NCBI GenBank assembly: GCA_029212905.1
Contig: JARGPB010000035.1
Span: 1 to 10,975 of the forward strand
Direction of reading: 5' to 3'
Origin: Thalassovita sp.
GTDB lineage: Bacteria; Pseudomonadota; Alphaproteobacteria; Rhodobacterales; Rhodobacteraceae
DNA length: 10,975 nt
Shown: piece by piece, positions 5,886-10,975 of the stretch
How the letters are laid out: each line of letters starts with the position of its first letter
Position numbering within the stretch: the stretch's first letter is position 1
The notes under the pieces: model-generated
Told to the model about the DNA's origin: nothing
What the model saw: the letters and a program-made list of their open reading frames with translations, nothing else
The model's database searches: none
Made by a program: the position numbers and the translations under genes

Positions 5886-7136
5886 ATGCGTTTCTCTGGT
5901 TTCCGCGTCCTCAAAGAGGCGCTGACAGGCCACAAGGGGTGGCAGCCCCTATGGCGTGACCCCGAGCCAAAATCATCTTATGATTACATAATCATAGGGG
6001 GTGGCGGACACGGGCTGGCAACGGCCTTTTATCTGGCGACCGAATTCCGTCAGGCGCGGATAGCCGTGCTGGAAAAAGGCTGGCTGGGATCGGGCAATAT
6101 CGGGCGGAACACAACGATCATCCGCTCGAATTATCTGCTGCCGGGGAACGAGCCATTCTACGAGTTTTCCATGAAACTGTGGGAGGGCATGGAGCAGGCA
6201 TTCAACTTCAACGCCATGGTCAGCCAGCGCGGTATTCTGAACCTGTGTCATACGGATGGGCAGCGCGATGCTTTCCGGCGTCGGGGGAACGCGATGCTGC
6301 TGGCTGGCGCCGATGCCGAATTGCTGAACGCTGATCAGGTGCGCGACATGGCGCCGTTCCTGAACTACGATAACGCGCGGTTCCCGATCAAGGGAGGGCT
6401 GCTTCAGCGCCGCGCTGGCACCGCGCGCCATGACGGTGTCGCCTGGGGCTATGCTCGTGGGGCCGACATGGCTGGCGTCGATCTGATCCAGAACTGCGAG
6501 GTCACGGGTTTTCGTATTGAACAGGGTCATGTGCAGGGCGTGGAAACATCCCGCGGGTATATCGGCGCGAAAAAGGTGGGTGTGGCTGTGGCCGGGTCCA
6601 CCAGCCGTGTAATGCAACAGGCCGGAATGCGCCTGCCGATCGAAAGCCACGCGTTGCAGGCGTTTGTGTCCGAGGGGCTGAAGCCCACCATTCCGGGGGT
6701 GATCACCTTTGGGGCGGGGCATTTCTATGTCAGCCAATCGGACAAGGGCGGGCTGGTGTTTGGCGGCGATCTGGACGGGTACAATTCGTATGCGCAGCGC
6801 GGCAACCTGCCAACAATCGAGGGCGTGGCCGAGGGCGGTATGGCCTTGATGCCGATGATTGGCCGCGCGCGTCTGTTGCGGGTCTGGGGCGGGATCATGG
6901 ACATGTCGATGGACGGGTCTCCCATCATCGACCGCACGCCGGTCGAGGGGCTCTATCTGAACGGCGGCTGGTGCTATGGCGGGTTCAAGGCCACGCCGGC
7001 CAGCGGGTTCGCCTTTGCCCATCTTCTGGCCAAGGATGCCCCGCACCCGACCGCCACCGCTTACCGGCTGAATCGGTTCGCAACCGGACATGTCATTGAT
7101 GAAAAAGGCGTGGGTGCCACGCCCAACCTGCACTGA
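5886..7136 (+). CDS. mgdA: N-methylglutamate dehydrogenase subunit A, sarcosine oxidase beta subunit-like (SoxB)
   Basis: A 416-residue FAD-dependent amine oxidoreductase of the heterotetrameric sarcosine oxidase beta (SoxB) family. The dinucleotide-binding motif IIIGGGGHG lies at 35-43 after a typical SoxB leader with WRDPEPKSSYD. The GNIGRNTTIIRSNYL segment (71-84) follows. RHDGVAW (181-187) contains His182, which aligns, from recall, with the His of heterotetrameric sarcosine oxidases that carries covalent FMN. GGFKATPASG (365-374) is the C-terminal flavin-contact motif. In this operon the substrate should be N-methylglutamate, demethylated to glutamate with the carbon passed to tetrahydrofolate in the alpha subunit. 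Residue 181 is Arg, where the sarcosine oxidase I recall has Lys. The ATG at 5886 has only a weak AAAGAAAG binding site. It is 33 bases after gmaS. Taken alone, sarcosine oxidase would be the alternative call. Confidence 0.91.
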   Translation: MRFSGFRVLKEALTGHKGWQPLWRDPEPKSSYDYIIIGGGGHGLATAFYLATEFRQARIAVLEKGWLGSGNIGRNTTIIRSNYLLPGNEPFYEFSMKLWEGMEQAFNFNAMVSQRGILNLCHTDGQRDAFRRRGNAMLLAGADAELLNADQVRDMAPFLNYDNARFPIKGGLLQRRAGTARHDGVAWGYARGADMAGVDLIQNCEVTGFRIEQGHVQGVETSRGYIGAKKVGVAVAGSTSRVMQQAGMRLPIESHALQAFVSEGLKPTIPGVITFGAGHFYVSQSDKGGLVFGGDLDGYNSYAQRGNLPTIEGVAEGGMALMPMIGRARLLRVWGGIMDMSMDGSPIIDRTPVEGLYLNGGWCYGGFKATPASGFAFAHLLAKDAPHPTATAYRLNRFATGHVIDEKGVGATPNLH

Positions 7137-7145
7137 GGTCCGACC

Positions 7146-7436
7146 ATGTTGATCCCTCATCCCCTGCTGGGCCTGCGCGACGCGCAAGAGTTCACCTACC
7201 TGGGCGACGCGAGCCTGCTGAACCGCCCTGATGGGCTGGCCGAAGGCGCGGCTGACGCTTTTCACGACTATGTTTATCTGCGCGACAACCCGGCTGGCAT
7301 TCACCGCGAGCTGTGGTTCCACGAACAGGGCGATCGGTCCTGGTTGGTGGTTACGCGCAACACGCTGACCCATGAAATCCTGGGCGCCGAACTGGCGCGC
7401 GACGTGGCTTTGACCCACAAAGGAGGCCCGCAATGA
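7146..7436 (+). CDS. mgdB: N-methylglutamate dehydrogenase subunit B, sarcosine oxidase delta subunit-like (SoxD), cysteine-free
   Basis: A 96-residue SoxD-family protein. Family landmarks are RDAQEFTYLGDA (11-22), DYVYLRDNPAG (near 41-51), HRELWFHE (about 53-60) and the RNTLTHEI segment. In characterised heterotetrameric sarcosine oxidases this subunit binds zinc through three cysteines and one histidine: CPxCG near the N-terminus, the His of HRELW, and a Cys a few residues later. Here HPLLG (5-9) stands where CPxCG is expected and Asp follows HEQG, so the histidine is kept while all three cysteines are absent. The whole protein has no cysteine. It presumably has a structural role in the MgdABCD complex without this zinc. 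GAGG at 7135-7138 overlaps the mgdA stop codon and serves the ATG at 7146. The stop overlaps the mgdC start (ATGA), suggesting translational coupling. Confidence 0.88.
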   Translation: MLIPHPLLGLRDAQEFTYLGDASLLNRPDGLAEGAADAFHDYVYLRDNPAGIHRELWFHEQGDRSWLVVTRNTLTHEILGAELARDVALTHKGGPQ

Positions 7437-10366
7437 CCCGGCTGACAGGTGGGCTGATTGACCGCTCGAAAACTCTGAATTTCTCGTTTGATGGGAAGGC
7501 GTTGACCGGGCATCCGGGGGATACGCTGGCCTCGGCTTTGCTGGCCAATGATGTGCGGCTGATGGGGCGTAGTTTCAAATATCACCGTCCGCGCGGGGTG
7601 GTTGCCGCCGGGTCCGAAGAGCCGAACGCCATGGTCGAATTGCGCAGCGGTGCGCGCAAGGAACCCAACACCCGCGCCACCATGACCGAGCTGTTCGACG
7701 GGCTGGACGCAACCAGTCAGAACCGTATGGGGCCGCTGAATTTCGATCTGCTGGCGGTGAATGACCTGTTCTCGGATTTCTTTGCGGCGGGGTTCTACTA
7801 CAAGACCTTCATGTGGCCCAAAGCCTTCTGGGAAAAACTGTACGAGCCGATTATCCGGCGTGCCGCAGGTCTGGGCAGCCTGTCCATGGAGCCTGACCCC
7901 GACAGCTATGATCGCGGCTATCTGCATTGCGATCTGCTGGTGATTGGCGGAGGCGCGGCCGGGCTGATGGCCGCACTGACAGCCGCCCGCGCCGGTGCGC
8001 AGGTGGTTCTGGCGGATGAGGATTTCCTGTTGGGCGGGCGGTTGCTGTCTGAAACCCACACATTGAACGACGCCCCTGCGACCGCGTGGCTGGCGGCGGT
8101 CGAAGCTGAATTCGCGACCCTGCCAAACCTGCGTGTGATGCGCAGGACCACAGTGTTCGGCGTCTTTGATCACGGGGTTTACGGTGCGGTCGAGCGGGTC
8201 TCGGATCATCTGGCCGAGCCGGAGGCGCAGGTGCGCCAGACCTTGTGGCGGATCACCGCCAAACGCGCGATCCTGGCCGCCGGCGCGACCGAGCGGCACA
8301 CCCCTTTCGCCAATAACGACCGGCCTGGCGTGATGCTGGCGGGGGCGATGCGCAGCTATGCCAATAGGTATGCGGTCAGCGCCGCTCAGCGCGTGGCGAT
8401 TTTTACCAATAATGATGACGGGCATCGCTCGGCTGTGGATCTGGCGGCGCGTGGTGTCGATATCGCAGCCGTGATTGACCCGCGCCCGGATGCCGTGGCG
8501 CTGGGGGACTACCCGCTGGAAACCGGCGCGACAGTCACCGACACCAAGGGCCGACTGGGCCTGTCCCGCATCGCCATAACCAAGGGCGGCAACACCCGTT
8601 GGATCGACTGCGGCGCGCTTGGCGTGTCGGGCGGGTGGAACCCGAATGTGCACCTGTCTTCGCATCATCGCGGACGGCCTGTGTGGGACGACAGCCTGCA
8701 AGCGTTCGTACCGGCGGCCGAAACCACGCCGGGTTTGATCGTGGCGGGGGCGGCGATGGGGCAAGGATCGACGCACGCTGCGCTGAACGGCGGTGCGCTG
8801 GCGGCGCAAAAGGCACTGGTCGATCTGGGGATCAAGGCCGTGCTGACTGATACGCCCAAAGCCGAGGACGCCCCCGTGCGTCAGGCTGCCTTCTGGCATG
8901 TGCCGGGCAAAGGCCGCGCTTGGGTCGATTTCCAGAACGATGTCACCGTTAAGGACATCAAACTGGCTCATCAGGAAAACATGCGCCCGGTCGAACATCT
9001 GAAACGCTGGACCACGCTGGGCATGGCCACCGATCAGGGCAAGACCGCCAATGTTACGGCGCTGGCTGTGATGGCCGAACTGACCGGCAAGGCGATCCCG
9101 GACACTGGCACAACGATCTTTCGTCCGCCATATACTGGCGTGTCGATGTCCGTTCTGGGCGGAGGAAATACCGGCGAACATTTCCGCCCCCGCCGCCTGA
9201 CGCCCACTCATCACTGGGCACAATCGCAGGGCGCCGTATTCACCGAGGTCGGCCAATGGATGCGGGCACAGTATTTCCCGCAACCGGGCGAGACCCATTG
9301 GCGTCAATCTGTCGATCGAGAGGTGATGGCCACCCGCGCGGGCGTTGGGCTGTGCGACGTGACCACGCTGGGCAAGGTCGATGTGCAGGGGGCCGACGCG
9401 GGTGAATTCATCAACCGGCTGTATTGCAATGGCTTCAAGACCCTAAAGGTTGGCATGGTGCGCTATGGCCTGATGCTGCGCGAGGACGGGTTTGCCATGG
9501 ACGATGGTACATGCGCGCGCCTGGCCGAGGATCATTTCGTCGTCACCACCACAACGGCGCAGGCCGGTCCGGTCTATCGCCACATGGAGTTCGCGCGCCA
9601 ATGCCTGTGGCCCGAGCTGGACGTTCAGGTGATCTCGACCACGGATGCCTGGGCGCAAATCTCTGTTGCTGGTCCCAATGCGCGCACCCTGATGCAAAGG
9701 GTTGTGGACGATCACGACATTTCGAACGAGGGGCTGCCATTCATGGGCTGCGCTGCCCTGACGGTTTGCAACGGGCTGCGTGCGCGGCTGTTCCGCATCT
9801 CGTTCTCGGGCGAGCTGGCCTATGAAATCGCCGTGCCTGCCCGGTTTGGCGGGGCGTTGATGGCGCGGATGCTAGAGCTGGGTGCCGATCTGGGGGCCAC
9901 GCCCTATGGGACGGAAACGCTTAGCGTGTTGCGTATCGAAAAAGGCCACGCCGCCGGGAACGAGCTGAACGGCCAGACAACGGCCCAGATGCTGGGGATG
10001 GGGCGCATGGTATCCACGAAAAAGGACAGTATCGGCGCGGTGATGTCCCGCCGCGAAGGGCTGACCGAAGAAGACCGCGTTCTGGTCGGCCTGCAAGCGG
10101 TTGATGCCAATGATCCCGTGGTGGCCGGCGCGCATCTGTTCGCGCAGGACGCCGCGCAAGAGACCAGCACCGATCAGGGGTGGATCACCTCGGCCTGCTA
10201 TTCGCCACATATGGAGGCAGGCATCGGGCTGGGCTATCTGGCGCGCGGAGCCGACCGGATGGACGAGATACTCCTCGCTGCCAACCCTCTGGAAAATCAA
10301 ACCGTACGACTGCGCGTCGTGAGCCCGCATTTCGTTGACCCCGAAGGAGGACGGCTTCGTGTCTGA
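7433..10366 (+). CDS. mgdC: N-methylglutamate dehydrogenase subunit C, sarcosine oxidase alpha subunit-like (SoxA)
   Basis: A 977-residue multidomain protein with the layout of sarcosine oxidase alpha. Residues about 15-100 form a 2Fe-2S-ferredoxin-like fold without cluster cysteines (HPGDTLASALLANDVRLMGR, FKYHRPRGV). About 166-455 is an NAD-binding oxidoreductase module with VIGGGAAGLMAAL (170-182), LAAGATERHTPFANNDRPGVMLAGA (split at about 281-305) and the closing VAGAAMGQGSTHAALNGG. About 600-975 is a glycine-cleavage T-protein (aminomethyltransferase) fold with GVGLCDVTTLGKVDVQG, FRISFSGELAYEI (787-799), YGTETLSVLRIEKGH and the GWITSACYSP terminal barrel. The T-protein domain should bind tetrahydrofolate and receive the methyl carbon as methylene-THF. 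It starts in ATGA overlap with mgdB behind a strong AAAGGAGG (7419-7426). Its end overlaps the next gene by eight bases. No frameshift was seen. Confidence 0.94.
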   Translation: MTRLTGGLIDRSKTLNFSFDGKALTGHPGDTLASALLANDVRLMGRSFKYHRPRGVVAAGSEEPNAMVELRSGARKEPNTRATMTELFDGLDATSQNRMGPLNFDLLAVNDLFSDFFAAGFYYKTFMWPKAFWEKLYEPIIRRAAGLGSLSMEPDPDSYDRGYLHCDLLVIGGGAAGLMAALTAARAGAQVVLADEDFLLGGRLLSETHTLNDAPATAWLAAVEAEFATLPNLRVMRRTTVFGVFDHGVYGAVERVSDHLAEPEAQVRQTLWRITAKRAILAAGATERHTPFANNDRPGVMLAGAMRSYANRYAVSAAQRVAIFTNNDDGHRSAVDLAARGVDIAAVIDPRPDAVALGDYPLETGATVTDTKGRLGLSRIAITKGGNTRWIDCGALGVSGGWNPNVHLSSHHRGRPVWDDSLQAFVPAAETTPGLIVAGAAMGQGSTHAALNGGALAAQKALVDLGIKAVLTDTPKAEDAPVRQAAFWHVPGKGRAWVDFQNDVTVKDIKLAHQENMRPVEHLKRWTTLGMATDQGKTANVTALAVMAELTGKAIPDTGTTIFRPPYTGVSMSVLGGGNTGEHFRPRRLTPTHHWAQSQGAVFTEVGQWMRAQYFPQPGETHWRQSVDREVMATRAGVGLCDVTTLGKVDVQGADAGEFINRLYCNGFKTLKVGMVRYGLMLREDGFAMDDGTCARLAEDHFVVTTTTAQAGPVYRHMEFARQCLWPELDVQVISTTDAWAQISVAGPNARTLMQRVVDDHDISNEGLPFMGCAALTVCNGLRARLFRISFSGELAYEIAVPARFGGALMARMLELGADLGATPYGTETLSVLRIEKGHAAGNELNGQTTAQMLGMGRMVSTKKDSIGAVMSRREGLTEEDRVLVGLQAVDANDPVVAGAHLFAQDAAQETSTDQGWITSACYSPHMEAGIGLGYLARGADRMDEILLAANPLENQTVRLRVVSPHFVDPEGGRLRV
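10344..10350 (+). promoter_or_regulatory. Shine-Dalgarno sequence that fixes a GTG start for mgdD
   Basis: AAGGAGG lies inside the 3' end of mgdC, eight bases before the GTG at 10359. An upstream in-frame TTG at 10335 also exists, but this strong binding site would then fall within the coding sequence. The GTG start is therefore preferred, giving an eight-base overlap with mgdC. Confidence 0.75.
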
Positions 10367-10925
10367 TCTGATTGCACTGACAGCATTGGGGGCACAGACC
10401 CCGGCACAGGACAGTTTCGACGGCATCACGTTGCGCGAAAACCCAGGGTTGGCGCTTGCCTCCTTGGCGGTGCGCCGGGGCGGTCAGGTGCCTGCGCCCT
10501 TTGGGGTGGTCCTGCCGGGGCCGGGTGGCTGGAACGCAGGGCAGGGCGTGTCCGCGTTCTGGATCGGCCCGGACCAATGGATGGTCGAAGCCGAGGCACG
10601 TGCCGAAGAGGATTTCGCCGCCGAACTGAAGACGCTCTGCCCTGCGTGTTCTGTGACGGAACAAACAGACGGCTGGGCCGCAATAGAGATCACGGCGGAT
10701 AGCGCGGCAACGATCCAATCGCTGCTAGAGCGGTTGGTCAACGTGAACGCCGCCGATTTCGGCGCGGGATCGGCCACGCGGACGACGCTTGAACACATGG
10801 GGGTCTACGTGATCCGCCGCGCACCGGATCATTTGGCCATTCTGGGAATGCGATCCCTGACAGGCAGCCTGTGGCACGCGCTGGCCACAGTGGCAAAACG
10901 TATAAAAACGGAGACAGTGACATGA
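10359..10925 (+). CDS. mgdD: N-methylglutamate dehydrogenase subunit D, sarcosine oxidase gamma subunit-like (SoxG)
   Basis: A 188-residue SoxG-family protein starting at a GTG codon. Its sequence is less conserved than that of its neighbours, as is usual for this subunit, but several marks are present: PGPGGWNAGQGVSAFWIGPDQWMV (split around 53-76), DGWAAIEI (104-111), and the C-terminal FGAGSATRTTLEHMGVYVIR followed by LGMRSLTGSLWHAL (about 162-175). The gamma subunit has a fold related to the T-protein family and contacts the alpha subunit, without a known cofactor. Position after mgdC in the order beta, delta, alpha, gamma is the standard arrangement and supports the call. The start overlaps the mgdC stop by eight bases, and the stop overlaps the folD start as ATGA, so translation of all three is probably coupled. 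Confidence 0.9.
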   Translation: MSDLIALTALGAQTPAQDSFDGITLRENPGLALASLAVRRGGQVPAPFGVVLPGPGGWNAGQGVSAFWIGPDQWMVEAEARAEEDFAAELKTLCPACSVTEQTDGWAAIEITADSAATIQSLLERLVNVNAADFGAGSATRTTLEHMGVYVIRRAPDHLAILGMRSLTGSLWHALATVAKRIKTETVT

Positions 10926-10975
10926 GCGCACAGATCATTGACGGCAAGGCGTTTGCGGCGCGGGTACGGGGGCAG
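10922..10975 (+). CDS. folD: Methylenetetrahydrofolate dehydrogenase/cyclohydrolase FolD, N-terminal fragment (runs off window)
   Basis: Only the first 18 codons are present: MSAQIIDGKAFAARVRGQ. The IIDGKAFAARVR opening is characteristic of FolD, the bifunctional enzyme that turns 5,10-methylene-THF into 5,10-methenyl-THF and then 10-formyl-THF. The start overlaps the mgdD stop (ATGA), with GGAG at 10910-10913. Context supports the call: MgdABCD releases the methyl carbon as methylene-THF, and FolD is the next step of C1 oxidation or assimilation. With so few residues the identification relies on the N-terminal match and the neighbourhood. The gene is cut by the window edge, not broken. Confidence 0.85.
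   Translation, partial: MSAQIIDGKAFAARVRGQ

Noticed and set aside
10335..10358. TTG start eight codons upstream for mgdD
   Set aside because: It would place the strong AAGGAGG inside the coding sequence, and the GTG at 10359 is correctly spaced from that site.
1..10975. CRISPR array, toxin-antitoxin, phage or defence genes
   Set aside because: No regularly spaced repeats and no such gene families were seen apart from the integrase remnant. The operon itself is a known metabolic system.

Overview
The window carries a nearly complete N-methylglutamate (NMG) pathway operon for methylated-amine use, in an organism that looks like a marine-type alphaproteobacterium of the Rhodobacteraceae (Roseobacter group). 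This rests on high GC with G/C-rich third codon positions, compact genes with overlapping stop and start codons, and the characteristic Rhodobacterales set of GlxB/GlxC/GlxD, a type III glutamine synthetase-like protein, SoxB/SoxD/SoxA/SoxG and FolD. The taxonomic call is inference from gene content and style.

Left flank (1-730): the minus strand holds a truncated remnant of a P4-type tyrosine integrase (arm-binding domain only). A stretch of about 490 bases without a convincing gene follows. It contains a 22-bp palindrome (403-424), a nested inverted repeat (445-504) and, near its right end, a promoter-like region with an AT-rich dyad box (641-664).

Regulator (731-1378): an XRE helix-turn-helix/cupin transcription factor. 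The AT-rich box before it recurs at 17 of 24 positions before the first pathway gene (1481-1504), which makes it the best candidate operator for this regulator.

Pathway genes (1561-10975), all on the + strand: mgsA, mgsB and mgsC encode the three-part N-methylglutamate synthase, which resembles a glutamate synthase split into amidotransferase, beta-helix and FMN domains. gmaS encodes gamma-glutamylmethylamide synthetase, a glutamine synthetase relative. soxB, soxD, soxA and soxG (equivalent to mgdA-D) encode the heterotetrameric N-methylglutamate dehydrogenase. The window ends 18 codons into folD. In the known pathway GmaS joins methylamine to glutamate, MgsABC moves the methylamine group to give N-methylglutamate, and MgdABCD oxidises this to glutamate and methylene-tetrahydrofolate, which FolD carries on to formyl-THF. 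The genes are nearly contiguous. The largest internal gap is 58 bases, between mgsC and gmaS, and holds a perfect 9-bp hairpin.

The pathway itself is known. The points that stand out are the cysteine-free SoxD subunit, which lacks the family's zinc ligands; the shared dyad box before the regulator and the operon; the two palindromic structures in the left flank; and the intercistronic hairpin without a T tract.
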